A stretch of 64,000 bases of DNA, from positions 26,385,683 through 26,449,682 of the forward strand of contig JASXTE010000002.1 in the NCBI GenBank assembly GCA_030280995.1. The letters are read 5' to 3'. The notes beneath the pieces were generated by a model. That model searched no databases. It was not told the origin of the DNA and worked only from the letters and a program-made list of their open reading frames with translations. Positions 24,184-36,268 of the stretch are shown one piece after another. Source of the stretch: Hemileia vastatrix. Taxonomy: Eukaryota > Basidiomycota > Pucciniomycetes > Pucciniales > Zaghouaniaceae. Within the stretch, counting starts at the first letter, position 1; every line of letters starts with the position of its first letter. The translations under genes and the position numbers were made by a program.

Positions 24184-24933
24184 TGTCAGGGTGTGTACTA
24201 GAGGTATAGTAATATGACGGTAACCCTGAACAAGATATTAGCTAATATAAAGGTAATATAACTAATCAATAGAGAATTTAGAGCGTAATAATTATTTGAG
24301 AGATAGTGACTTCTAAAGTAATGGGGAATTTAAATCAGAAGATTTTATTTTATCTGTTGAAACCCTTACAACACGGTAATTAAATATTTGAACTTAGGCC
24401 TTTTAAATTATAACTAATAAGAGGATGTAAATGTAACACCTTATAAAGTAATAAAGAAGATGGAAATGTTGGCAACTGGATAAATGTGTGTAAAAAGGAA
24501 TGATATTTCCACCAAATCTCCCCCCCTTATATAGACCCAAGAAAGACTAGATACATAAAATAATTCCCATCAGGGGCAAAAGAGAAAGAACAAAGACGTG
24601 GAAATAAAAAGACTAAAAATTACAAGAGAAACAAATATAAAGTTTCCAGAGAAAAAGAAATAAAAAGATAGAAAAGAAAAGAACAATACATCTCATGTGA
24701 TGTATTTTCCCAGGGAAAAACCCACGTCAGGTGAGAAAGAAATATATACTAATTTTAATGATTAAAATTTATTCCCACTCCAGGATTTTCCCACTTTAGA
24801 GGGTAATTGGGACATTGGTTCATGCCCTCTTTTGGGAATTGTCACTACTGAACAGTCCTCTGTAAGTTACTGATGTCCTTTACTTAGTTTTTATTATCAT
24901 ATTTACTAATACTTTCAAATCAGCTGGCTGACA
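24184..24933 (-). repeat. E4 3' LTR
   Basis: On the plus strand it begins TGTCAGGGTG and ends GCTGGCTGACA. It lacks the MITE found in the 5' copy and so gives the empty-site sequence for that insertion. Confidence 0.9.
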
Positions 24934-24945
24934 CTCCCTCACCCC
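24934..24945 (-). promoter_or_regulatory. E4 polypurine tract
   Basis: The minus strand reads ggggtgagggag directly before the 3' LTR, preceded by a T run. It is nearly the same as the E3 tract. Confidence 0.75.
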
Positions 24946-24972
24946 AAAAAAAACAATAATAAAAATCCTGTT

Positions 24973-27900
24973 TCATTTTTTCTTTTTGAATTTTTTGAGA
25001 AGAGTTTCCAAATTGCTTATCTCCTTTCCAGGTATCCATCTGTCATGTTCAGTGGACTTGCCTTTATATCTCAATAAATACTCAACACCCTTCTCTTTTG
25101 TAAGGGTTCTTTCATTCAGGATTTTCTCTATTTCAGCAGTATTTTCTATTTCCAAAGGAGTTTTTTAGGTCTCCCTTTTCTTTTTGGAAATAAGTCATCA
25201 TTTGACTTGTAAGTCTTTATCAATGATATAGGAAAAACAGGATGTTTCCTATCATATGGTGCATACAGTATCACTTCTACTGCATTTGTCCCTATCATTA
25301 TTTTAACAATAAATGGCCCAATGAATGGATCCTTCAATTTATTATTACCTTGTAAGTTAAAATGTACTTTTGAAATCAAAATTTCATCCCCCTCATTAAA
25401 AGTGCAATCTTTATGGGATTTATCCCATCTTTTCTTCTCATATTCAAAAGCTTTATCCACACAATTATTAGCATGTTTTCTACATAATTGTTGCATTTGG
25501 AGGAAAGATTTAGCACCAGGGTGAATGTCAATTTTCGGTAAGTTATTATTGAGTAAATGAGCAGGAGTATTTGGTACATATCCCAGCCCTAGTTCAAAAG
25601 GCTTTCTTTCAGTAACTGAGTGGACAGTAATATTGTAGGCAAATTCCAAGCCAGGCAATAAAGTGACCCAGTCATGTGTAAACCTTTCATTATCCTTATA
25701 TTCAAGACAAAAAGCACAATATCTTCTAATCATTTCTTCTAATGTTTGAATCATTCTCTCAGCCAATCCATCAGTTTGAGGATGGTGAGCAGTGGACAAT
25801 TTCAATTCACACCCACAAATATCCATCAAGGACATCCAGAATTCAGAAGTGAATTTTGGATCCCTATCAGAAATAATAGCTTTGGGAAAACCTGCAGTGT
25901 TGAACATATGTAACCACCACAGGAAAGCTATTTCTTTTGTGGAAACCTCTTTATGAGTAGGGATGAATTAACACATTTTGATAAATCTATCCACAATCAC
26001 CCAAAAAGAATTGAAATTTTCTATTCCTGCTGGTGGAAGGCCAGTGACAAAATCCATGTTAACAATCTGCCAAGGTTTTCCTGCCTTCTCAATATGTTGC
26101 ATCAAACCTGCTCTCTTACCTGTCATTCTTTTAGATTTTTGGCAGGCATCACAGGTTTCAACATATGTCTTTGCATCTTCAGACATATTCATCCACCAGG
26201 CTGTATTCTTCATTCTGATTAGTGTCTTTTCATAGTCAAAGTGACCTGCTAATATGTCATCATGGCAAAGTTTTAAAATTGTCTCTTTCATTGAAGGGGC
26301 TATTACAATTACATTGCTGAGCTTCCTCCTGTAATATAAATACCCATCTTCAATGGAGAATTTTCCTTTGTTTAGAGCATTCTGGTATTTCAGTGGCAAT
26401 GTCTTAATTAAGGGCTGAATAGAGGCATTTTTTGGATCATTTAGGATAGTACAGAGTTTTTGTAACTCAGCATTTTCCTCATATGAAGCCAAAATTAATT
26501 ACATCAATTCCTCTTCCATATCCACAATATATACCCCAAATATGTGTGTCACCTCATCTTCTGGGACATATGCAGGATTGGAATCATTGTTTGGTAAGGG
26601 TAATCTTGATAGCATATCCACATTGGAATGCATATTTCCAGATCTATGGATAATTGTCATCCTCCCTCTGTATTCTTGTACTGCCAGCTTCCATCTAAAC
26701 ATGTGTCTTTTAGGAGTCTTCATGTTCAACAATGACTTCACTGCACTACAATCAGTGACCAGCTCAAATTTCTGGTCCTCCAAATAGTAATGTAATTTAT
26801 CCAGGGCCCACACAACTGCCAAACATTCCAGTTGTGTGGCTCCATATTTCAATTCACTGTTTCTCAAGGTTCTTGAAATATAACAGATTACTACTTCAGA
26901 GATTTTCTCATTGATGACTTGTTTTTGGTGGAGAGCAGCTCCTAGTACAACAAAACTAGCATCAGTGTATAAAACAAATGGCTGGTTAAAATCTGGTAGG
27001 CCCAAGATTGGAGCAGAAACCAAACATTGTTTTAAGGCATCAAAGGCTCTTTGTCTCTCATTTGTCCAGACAAAAGCCACTTCTTTTCTGATCAATTGTG
27101 TCAGAGGGGCTGCTATTACCTGATAATTTTTTATATGTTGCCTGTAATAACCACACATCCCCAAAAAACTCTGCACTTCTTTTACAGTGGTAGGTGCATT
27201 GAAATGCTGTATGGCTGCCACCTTATTTTGGTCAACACATATTTGAAAACCTGATACAACATGCCCCAAAACCTTGAAGGAGTGGAATCCAAATTTACAT
27301 TTCTTTAAGGCTAAGGTCATATTGATGGCATCCATTTTCTGGAACACTTTACTCAGGTGAAACAAATGATCTTCAAAGGTTTTTGAAAAAATAATGATGT
27401 CATCAATGTACACCATCATCCATCCCTCCATAATTTCTTGATGAAAAGTATTGTCCATCACTTTTTGAAACACTGAAGGGGCATTCTTAGGGCCAAAAGG
27501 CATCCTAATGTATTTGTAAATACCCAAGTGAGTTGCAATCATCAAATAATTTTGTGAGTCCTTCTCAACAGGTATTTGGTGGTATCCCTTATTCCCATCC
27601 AAGCAACTGATATACTTGGCTCCTTGTAAGGTAGCATGTATTGAGTTTATTCTTGGTAGAGGATAAATATCATCAATTGTGTGGGTATTAAGGGCTCTAT
27701 AATCACCACACAACCTAGCCTTGTCCTTTTCATAAGAAATTAAGACTGGTGAGATTACACAATATTTAGGTGTTACACCCACTTTCTCTATAATTTTCAT
27801 ATTTAACAAGGTGGTAATATTATCCTCAATATCCTTTCTCTTAGAAGGGGATGCAGGATAATGTTTTTTCTTTAGACTGGGTGGTATATCATCTAATTTA

Positions 27901-30900
27901 CATGATAATGAAACTTTCATTTCATGGTCCACAACCAGTCCCAACTCATGTTTTCCATGTGCAAAGGCCATAGGGAATGATGTGATTAATTTAATTACCT
28001 CATCCTTTTCTGCAGTACTGAGCTGTTCACCAAATGAAGCTTTTAGGATTTCATCAGACAAAGCTTCATGTTCTGCAGAAGGTCTGCCTTTTTATTGATC
28101 AAGGGAAAAACATGTTTTTACCATGGGAGCTGAACATTTTCTGGAGGAAGTAATTTTAAATTTTTTCTTCCCATTCATCCCCATAGTGAAGCATTGATTA
28201 GCAGGGTCCAATTTGATACCAAACTTTGTAATAATATCATTCCCCATGATAAACAAATTGCTCAAGTTGTCACCATCCATGACAACAAAATCACATTCAG
28301 CTCTTACATACCCATGGCTATACTTAAAAAATACAGTTGTCTTATATTTTCCTTTAGGGCATAAAACAGACCCATATCCTTTCCAATATGTATTTGCCAT
28401 AGGTAATAGCTTCTTTTCATAGTCATTATCAATGGCAGCCAAGGCTTCTGAGGATACCACACTTCCTCCAGCACCAGTATCCTAGATAATGTCCAATTTC
28501 TTCCCATTTATTATAACAGGAGCTTTGATTGGAGTAATGACTATAGAATCCTTCTCAATATCCCTTATTATGTCAGCATCCTCAACCCCAATTAAATCCA
28601 CATTTTCTATGTCAGCATTCTGTTCAAGTAAATGTACATCATTTTCCAACATATAAACTTCATTGGAGTTGTTGTCACCATAAGAAATATTACTGTCACA
28701 ATCACTAGAGGAGTCTTCTTCCTCATGATGACTGTCTTGTGGCTCATCTTGTTCAATAAGATTTATTCTTTTCTCACAAACATGACCCTTCTGCCATGCT
28801 TTTCCACACTTTACACAATTATTACTTGGGTATTTCCTTGGGGAAACTGGTGCAGAAGGTTTTCCAGGCTTCTCAACAGGTGGCTTCCATCCTGTAGGTT
28901 TTGGGGGTTCCACCCCTCTTTGAGGGTAGTGCCTAGGCTGAAATTTATTGTTGAGTAATATCTCATTAAATCTTTAAATAAAAGATGAATGTTCCCTCAC
29001 CTTCTCAGTCCTTGCCACTACTAAATCTCTCAAGGAACTTGGTAATTTATAAAGGATTCTTTCCCTCCATAAATCATAGTCCATTTTTGAATCAATTGCT
29101 CTCAATATTTTTGACAGTTTCATTAAGAAAGCAATTGGTTTTTCTGCATAGGAATATTTACACTCCTCATACAGTCTTTGCTGAGCCAATCTAAATGTGG
29201 ATCCCCCAAACTGGGCAGCAATGAGTGCTTTCCATTCTTCCCAAGTATGATTAATCCCATCCAATAATACAGACTCATACCACATTAAAGCAACATTTTC
29301 AAATAAAGAAATCAATTTTGAAGTAATTTCCTCATCAGGGAGTTTATAACTATTCTTTAGGTTATCAATTCTCTGAATAAAATGTTGCCAATCTGAATTT
29401 GTTTCTCCATCAAAGGTTGGATATCTCTCAATCTTTGGCCAATGTTTCTGGTTGGAGGAAGGCTCATTTTTGGGACATATTTTCTCCATTTTCATAATGT
29501 CCTGTAGTTTTAATAAATGATCAGATAATTCATGATGGAAAGAAGAGGATCCAGCATTACTCAAATTTTCTACTGGGCTGACAGCTCTTTGTTTTCCTTT
29601 CATAAATATCTTCTCAGAGTGATTCACCTGGGTGCCCTGTTGTTTACATGAAGAGGGGCCAGGTACCACTGGTTCTGAAGGTAAGGTCTGGTTTACTTGT
29701 AGCTGGAGTAACTCATTCTCCAAGTGGGACACTTGCAATCTCAGGTCTTCAATCTCAGATATCTTACTATTTAAAGTGGACAAAGATAACTTATTTCTAG
29801 ACTCACAAGTAATTAATTTATTTGATAAACCTCTCACTTCAGATTTTAATGAAACAAGTTCATCATTCAAAGATTCCATATTTTTAAGAAAAGTGTCGCT
29901 AATCCATGGTTGAAGTTCTGCCACTAAAGCTGTCAAATTGGCAGACTTATCTCTCAATTATTGGTTTTCTTGTTTCAACTCAATAGTTGTATTCATTAAT
30001 TCAATAACTTTGTCTTTTAATTCCAAATGAGCTGAATCTTGAGCTCTCACAGCTACACTAGTATTCAACTGTAGGTTATTGAATCTATTGACAACATCTT
30101 TAATTACTACTGTTAACTCAGGATTATTTAAATGATCAAGTTTTACAGGATTTTTCAAGATTCTTGAGGCTAATTTTTCAAGCACTGAATATAACTCAAA
30201 ACTCACATCATACTCTTTTAAATCAATAACATAAGGATTAATTTCAGAAACAGAAGTTAGACTAATATTATCATTTAAAGAAACTTGATGTAATATATTC
30301 TCAGGATCAAATACTAATTTCACAGGACTCTGTACTAATGGTTTTTCAGTCATATCACTGGCATCACCTATATCACACACATTAGTAGGAGTAGAAAAAA
30401 TAATATGATCATTGCCACTCACCAAGGCCTCTGGGCTACTTGCTTCCCTTTCTTCTTCTTGTGGTAAGGATGAGGGTGAAGATTGTGCTGTTGCAGAGGT
30501 GGTCTTGAAGGACCTTCTTGGCTTTGTTGGTAATTTGTTTGGTACCATTCCCACTGCCATCTTGGTACCACCATGTTTTCTGGAGCAGGTGGGGGCAACT
30601 GTTGTTTTGGAGGCAAGGTGCTTTGAGGAGGAGGCTGCTTTACTGGTAGATTTGGCAGGGGCTTTCTGAGTTGTCTTTGAAATGCATCCTGGCACATCTT
30701 TTCTACTTTTACCACTCTCTCTTGTAATTTGATTACCTTGTTTAACTCCCCCTGAATTGTCTTTAACTGATGAGATAAATTTTGAACTTGTACCTCTAAG
30801 GGGAGCTTTTTTATCTTGAAGCCTTTGGGAAGGTCTTCTTGGGGAAAAAGGGGCTTTGGAGGCTCTGCTGTGGGTGGAGGTCCTACTTGGGGCTCTACTT

Positions 30901-31067
30901 TCACCTTCTCCTGCTCTCCTGTCCAATCCAGAAGGTCCACATTCTCCTCCATAAGAATGTCCTATAAAATGCTTATCAGAAAACCCATCATTATCAAGGC
31001 TTGATTTGGGACTTACTGAGCCCTCATCATAATCAATTTCAATGTCAGGACTGCCAGCATGAGCCAT
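24973..31067 (-). pseudogene. gag-pol: E4 Gag-Pol (single frame), six stops and one frameshift
   Basis: The frame runs from ATG 31067 through Gag coiled coil and capsid (WPKIERYPTFDGETNSDW, about 29430), the knuckle CVKC…GHVC (about 28810), protease (DTGAGGSVVS, about 28475), RT (YIDD near 27405), RNase H (YTDASFVVLGAALHQ, about 26975), H2C2 (HDDILAGHF…CDACQKSKR), integrase (ISDRDPKF, HHPQTDGLAERMIQ) and chromodomain (EYLLRYKGKSTEHDRWIP). Stops at 29958, 28974, 28482, 28092, 26499 and 25968 are isolated single codons within one frame. A one-base slip in an A run near 25155 separates integrase from the chromodomain. The stop at 26499 replaces a Gln present in E3, consistent with CAA to TAA. 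Confidence 0.88.
30419..31067 (-). CDS. E4 spliced overlapping ORF (second-frame protein)
   Basis: Counterpart of the E3 second-frame protein, about 197 residues. Exon 1 is 31067-31017 (17 codons, MAHAGSPDIEIDYDEGS). Intron 1 is 31016-30962 (55 nt; GTAAGT, CTGAT branch, TTTATAG). Exon 2 is 30961-30423 (539 nt) in the second frame: LPKGFKIKKLPL, QNLSHQLK, a Pro-rich stretch, W-Q-W, YQQ, GPSR, HPHPY, KKKKGK, ending in Trp before TGA. A donor GTGAGT starts at 30422, followed by a TACTAAT branch site and TAG at 30368 or CAG at 30358. If the CAG at 30358 is used the product would re-enter the Gag frame. Conservation with E3 is clearly stronger in this frame than in the overlapping Gag frame. Confidence 0.55.
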
Positions 31068-32276
31068 GTTAATACTAGAATTTATTGTTTTAAATTGTTA
31101 GAAAATAAATATATTTTTAATACTTGTATTTTTTATCAAAGCAATGAAGAACACCTTACTGTTGTAATGTATTGTTCAAGATTAAAAATTATATAACTTT
31201 TTTCAAGTCTTAGTGTCCCTAGTATCTCCTTAAAGTTATCACCAGGTAGCACTATATTACTCTCTATTGAAATCACAGTAATTTATTTTACTATGTAAAG
31301 TAAAATAAAATTTAAAACTGCGTCAGTAAGAGCACACTTTTAGTATAAAAGAAGGAGGTATTGTACTTTTTAGTTGATTTCCCCTGAACAGCGCAACCTC
31401 AATAGCGCAGATTCTTAGCTCTATTCCACCGCTACCACTTGGATGAAATAAATAGGTAAGGTTTCCTTATTAAAAAAGTATCTAATACTAATTCTTAATT
31501 TCCTAGGACTCACCTTATACCCAGTTACCACACGAGACAACGCTGTCGGCGAAGGAAGATACTTGCGTGTTTTTTTTTTTTTTTCTTTGACTATTACCAC
31601 TTTATACTGTTTCTACTTTTCTGAAACAGGCTAGCCAAGATAGAGTGTGTATTACCATAATTAGCAACGGCGTGGTTTAGAAGAAAGGAAGGGACTTACG
31701 AATAGATGGCTTATTTCAAAAAACCTCCACTTCGATGTCCAAACCCAGGGATCACTTGTAAGTAATTCCCTCTGCTGGTTACTCCCTACAAGTTTCACTC
31801 AGCTGACAACCTAGTACAGGTGTCAAAAAGAACAATCAGCTACTCCCAAAAAAGGTTTCGCACGATCGGCTCCTACAACCTCAAGGTTTGTAAGGAGACT
31901 TGGATACGTGGTTCAACAGGGTAAGAGAATCCTTTCCCCGTTAAAGCACCCTCCTAACCAAAAAAAATAAAATATTAACTCACGTTTCTTTTCTTTTTTT
32001 ATTCTTTTCTTGTCTCCTATCCAGGTACAATCGTCAAGAACCCTCGGGGCAGCTCCAACACTTGCAAGTGAGCACCTCCCATGTCACAACGATGACGGTT
32101 TTCCAAAGGACCTAGGCCGGCGACCAAACGACTTCAAGAGACTGTCCGTTTCAAGGATAATAGCTTTATAGTTCAGGATCCTCCGGAGTTGAAGGGATGG
32201 AGTGCGAAATCCACTGGAATCCACCGGCAATGAAGGAAGAGAACAAGTATCAAAGATTTAGGAAAAGACCCCCAAT
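31068..32276 (-). other. E4 5' leader, non-coding
   Basis: About 1.2 kb between the 5' LTR and ATG 31067, AT-rich with a poly-T run near 31570. The first bases after the LTR (attgggggtcttttcc on the minus strand) resemble the equivalent E3 sequence and are the likely primer binding region. No convincing ORF; packaging or splicing signals could lie here. Confidence 0.5.
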
Positions 32277-33290
32277 TGTCAGGGTGTGTACTAGAGGTAT
32301 AGTAATATGACGGTAACCCTAAACAAGATATTAGCTAATATAAAGGTAATATAACTAATCAATAGAGAATTTAGAGCGTAATAATTATTTGAGAGATAGT
32401 GACTTCTAAAGTAATGGGGAATTTAAATCAGAAGATTTTATTTTATCTTTTGAAACCCTTACAACACGGTAATTAAATATTTGAACTTAGGCCTTTTAAA
32501 TTATAACTAATAAGAGGATGTAAATGTAACACCTTATAAAGTAATAAAGAAGATGGAAATGTTGGCAACTGGATAAATGTGTGTAAAAAGGAATGATATT
32601 TCCACCAAATCTCCCCCCCTTATATAGACCCAAGAAAGACTAGATACATAAAATAATTCCCGTCAGGGGCAAAAGAGAAAGAACAAAGACGTGGAAATAA
32701 AAAGACTAAAAATTACCAGAGAAACAAATATAAAGTTTCCAGAGAAAAAGAAATAAAAAGACACCACACAATATGGGGGGCGGACTTGCTAGCGAGTCCG
32801 CAACCTTGGACCCAAACTCACCACAGGTTGAACACACATTGAGCTATTGATAAAGGAACCATACAATCAGGGATGAACACCACTCAGCAGAACAGTTTTA
32901 GGTGGGTGTTCAAGTAGAGTTCAGTATGGGTTCAGTATGAGTTCAGTCTGAGTTCCATCTGAGTTCCATCTGAGTTCAGGTTGAGGACTTGCTAGCAAGT
33001 CCACCCCCTATATTGCGTAGTGAGATAGAAAAGAAAAGAACAATAAATCTAATTTGATGTATTTTCCCAGGGAAAAACCCACGTCAGGTGAGAAAGAAAT
33101 ATATACTAATTTTAATGATTAAAATTTATTCCCACTCCAGGATTTTCCCACTTTGGAGGGTAATTGGGACATTGGTTCATGCCCTCTTTTGGGCATTGTC
33201 ACTACTGAACAATCCTCTGTAAGTTACTGATGTCCTTTACTTAGTTTTTATTATCATATTTACTATTACTTTCAAATCAGCTGGCTGACA
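32277..33290 (-). repeat. E4 5' LTR with MITE
   Basis: Same ends as 24184-24933. A TATATAAGG box lies on the minus strand at about 32619-32627. The 264-bp length excess is exactly the MITE (261 bp) plus its 3-bp duplication. Confidence 0.9.
32762..33022. mobile_element. Non-autonomous CACTA-type MITE, 261 bp, TSD AGA
   Basis: Ends are CACCACACAATATGGGGGG… and …TATATTGCGTAGTG, imperfect inverted repeats of about 38 bp. Each contains a small hairpin (GGACTTGCTAGCGAGTCC on the left). The duplication AGA flanks it (32759-32761 and 33023-33025) and the 3' LTR shows the empty site. Subterminal repeats of gagttcagtat/gagttccatct type (about six, 32930-32990) are typical of CACTA elements, as are CACTA-like ends and a 3-bp duplication. 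It has no coding capacity and needs a transposase in trans. Confidence 0.88.
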
Positions 33291-33460
33291 AAAATAAAAA
33301 TAAAAATAAAAATAAAAATAAAAATAAAAATAAAAATAAAAATAAAAATAAAAATAAAAATAAAAATAAAAATAAAAATAAAAATAAAAATAAAAATAAA
33401 AATAAAAATAAAAATAAAAATAAAAATAAAAATAAAAATAAAAATAAAAATAAAAATAAA

Positions 33461-33491
<31 letters not shown>

Positions 33492-35034
33492 TAAAAATAA
33501 AAATAAAAATAAAAATAAAAATAAAAATAAAAATAAAAATAAAAATAAAAATAAAAATAAAAATAAAAATAAAAATAAAAATAAAAATAAAAATAAAAAT
33601 AAAAATAAAAATAAAAATAAAAATAAAAATAAAAATAAAAATAAAAATAAAAATAAAAATAAAAATAAAAATAAAAATAAAAATAAAAATAAAAATAAAA
33701 ATAAAAATAAAAATAAAAATAAAAATAAAAATAAAAATAAAAATAAAAATAAAAATAAAAATAAAAATAAAAATAAAAATAAAAATAAAAATAAAAATAA
33801 AAATAAAAATAAAAATAAAAATAAAAATAAAAATAAAAATAAAAATAAAAATAAAAATAAAAATAAAAATAAAAATAAAAATAAAAATAAAAATAAAAAT
33901 AAAAATAAAAATAAAAATAAAAATAAAAATAAAAATAAAAATAAAAATAAAAATAAAAATAAAAATAAAAATAAAAATAAAAATAAAAATAAAAATAAAA
34001 ATAAAAATAAAAATAAAAATAAAAATAAAAATAAAAATAAAAATAAAAATAAAAATAAAAATAAAAATAAAAATAAAAATAAAAATAAAAATAAAAATAA
34101 AAATAAAAATAAAAATAAAAATAAAAATAAAAATAAAAATAAAAATAAAAATAAAAATAAAAATAAAAATAAAAATAAAAATAAAAATAAAAATAAAAAT
34201 AAAAATAAAAATAAAAATAAAAATAAAAATAAAAATAAAAATAAAAATAAAAATAAAAATAAAAATAAAAATAAAAATAAAAATAAAAATAAAAATAAAA
34301 ATAAAAATAAAAATAAAAATAAAAATAAAAATAAAAATAAAAATAAAAATAAAAATAAAAATAAAAATAAAAATAAAAATAAAAATAAAAATAAAAATAA
34401 AAATAAAAATAAAAATAAAAATAAAAATAAAAATAAAAATAAAAATAAAAATAAAAATAAAAATAAAAATAAAAATAAAAATAAAAATAAAAATAAAAAT
34501 AAAAATAAAAATAAAAATAAAAATAAAAATAAAAATAAAAATAAAAATAAAAATAAAAATAAAAATAAAAATAAAAATAAAAATAAAAATAAAAATAAAA
34601 ATAAAAATAAAAATAAAAATAAAAATAAAAATAAAAATAAAAATAAAAATAAAAATAAAAATAAAAATAAAAATAAAAATAAAAATAAAAATAAAAATAA
34701 AAATAAAAATAAAAATAAAAATAAAAATAAAAATAAAAATAAAAATAAAAATAAAAATAAAAATAAAAATAAAAATAAAAATAAAAATAAAAATAAAAAT
34801 AAAAATAAAAATAAAAATAAAAATAAAAATAAAAATAAAAATAAAAATAAAAATAAAAATAAAAATAAAAATAAAAATAAAAATAAAAATAAAAATAAAA
34901 ATAAAAATAAAAATAAAAATAAAAATAAAAATAAAAATAAAAATAAAAATAAAAATAAAAATAAAAATAAAAATAAAAATAAAAATAAAAATAAAAATAA
35001 AAATAAAAATAAAAATAAAAATAAAAATAAAAAG
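33291..35034. repeat. (TAAAAA)n array, right part
   Basis: About 290 units of TAAAAA. One unit has lost a base near 33466, which switches the apparent reading from F-I to F-Y, and a few variants occur at the right end. Together with 23600-24183 this was one array of about 2.3 kb before E4 inserted. The 589-residue FY-repeat frame is an artefact. Confidence 0.95.
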
Positions 35035-35037
35035 AAT

Positions 35038-36262
35038 ACAAATTTTTTATTATATCTGCTAATTATTATTGTTCTTTCTATTTAGTGAATTATTAAATTC
35101 TATTTTAATTAATGTCTGGAAGGATTCTGTAGCTGGAAAGACTGCTGTATCTGAAAAAGCACCTGCTTCAGTTAGTCAGGATTATAAATATAAACTTATG
35201 CCTGTCACTCCTGAGAATTGGAGAGTTTATGGCTCTGTTTTTCCCCAATTGGTAAATAAAAAGCTACATTATTTTTCAAAAAAAACCATGTATTTTTAAG
35301 AGCCATCTGTGCTTTTGTAGTTATGAGAAATGATAACTTATGCAATTTTTCCATTGTGGGAGATGATATATTAACCAAATATGGAATTAAGCTTGATAAC
35401 TCAAACCAATGCTTCGCAATGGGGTTGAATGGGAAGAGATAATTTTAAATTTCCTCCCCCAAAAAATTAATAACACCAGTATTGAACACATGTAATTCAG
35501 TGGTTTGGTATAAATGAAGATCTACAAAAGAAATGCCTTCCCTCCTTTCTGAAATTGACACACCTTCTTTTTTAGAACAAATTTCTGGTGATTTAAGACA
35601 AATACAGGTTATGTGGTGAATATAGATAATTAAATAATTATACTGTAGATGATATATATCCCTTACCCAGAATTAGCTCTATCCATGCTACCTTACAAGG
35701 TGCTAAATATATCAGCTGTCTAGATGGTAATAAAGGATATCACCAAGTACCTGTTGAGAAAAATTCACAACATTTTCTAATGATTAATACTCAAATGGGT
35801 ATTTTTGAGTATATCAGGATGCCATTTGGCCCAAAAAATTCACCTTTAGTTTTTCAAAAAGTTATGGATAAGACATTCAATCAAAAAATAATTGAAGGAT
35901 GGCTGATGATTTACATTGATGATATCATATTCTCCAAATCATTTGAGGGCCACCTTAGCCACCTATGTAAATCTTTCCATAAAACAGATGAGATAAATAT
36001 GACACTTTCTTTTAAAATATGTAAATTTGGCTTTCATTCCTTGAAAGTGCTTGGTCATGTTGTCTCAGGGTTACAGATATGTTTTAATCAGAACAAACTC
36101 ACAGCCATAAAACAGGTAAAAGCTCCTACTACAGTTAGAGAGCTCCAAAGTTTTTGGGAATGTGTGGATGCTATAGAAAATTTATAAAAAACTATCAGTT
36201 CATAGAATTACCCCTCACCAATTAACTAGGAAATATGTTGCTTTTGTCTGAAAAAGTGAAAG
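35038..36262 (+). pseudogene. E5: fragment of an E3/E4-like pol
   Basis: Starts inside protease (TAVSEKAPASVSQDYKYKL, about 35130), then has a deletion near 35605 that joins it to RT (RLCGEYR…YTVDDIYPLPRISSIHATLQGAKYISCLDGNKGYH). Contains YIDD near 35925 and LGHVVSGLQICF. It stops near RT's C-terminal connection at 36186, and RNase H, integrase and chromodomain are gone. Several stops and frameshifts. Its right end joins directly to an LTR start at 36269. Clearly older than E3 and E4. Confidence 0.8.
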
Positions 36263-36268
36263 ACAAAG

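Larger units (their letters stand above)
24184..33290 (-). mobile_element. E4: Ty3/Gypsy chromovirus inserted in the (TAAAAA)n array
   Basis: LTRs at 24184-24933 (750 bp) and 32277-33290 (1014 bp, which is 750 plus a 264-bp MITE insertion) bracket one minus-strand gag-pol. Both flanks are (TAAAAA)n, and AAAAT at each junction is consistent with a 5-bp target duplication, though this cannot be proved inside a repeat. The LTRs differ at only a few bases. E4 is a sister of E3 with the same gene design and C-terminal chromodomain. Confidence 0.92.

Noticed and set aside
31068..32276. tRNA or rRNA gene in the E4 leader
   Set aside because: No tRNA boxes or cloverleaf-like pairing found by eye in this leader or elsewhere in the window.
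24184..33290. E3 and E4 as one element
   Set aside because: They have opposite orientation, different LTR sequence and separate target duplications; the proteins are related but clearly diverged.
33272..35041. 589-residue FYFY…/FIFI… open frame, and a 149-residue FLFL… frame at 23598-24047
   Set aside because: Both are translations of the (TAAAAA)n array; the six-base period never creates a stop in some frames. Not genes.
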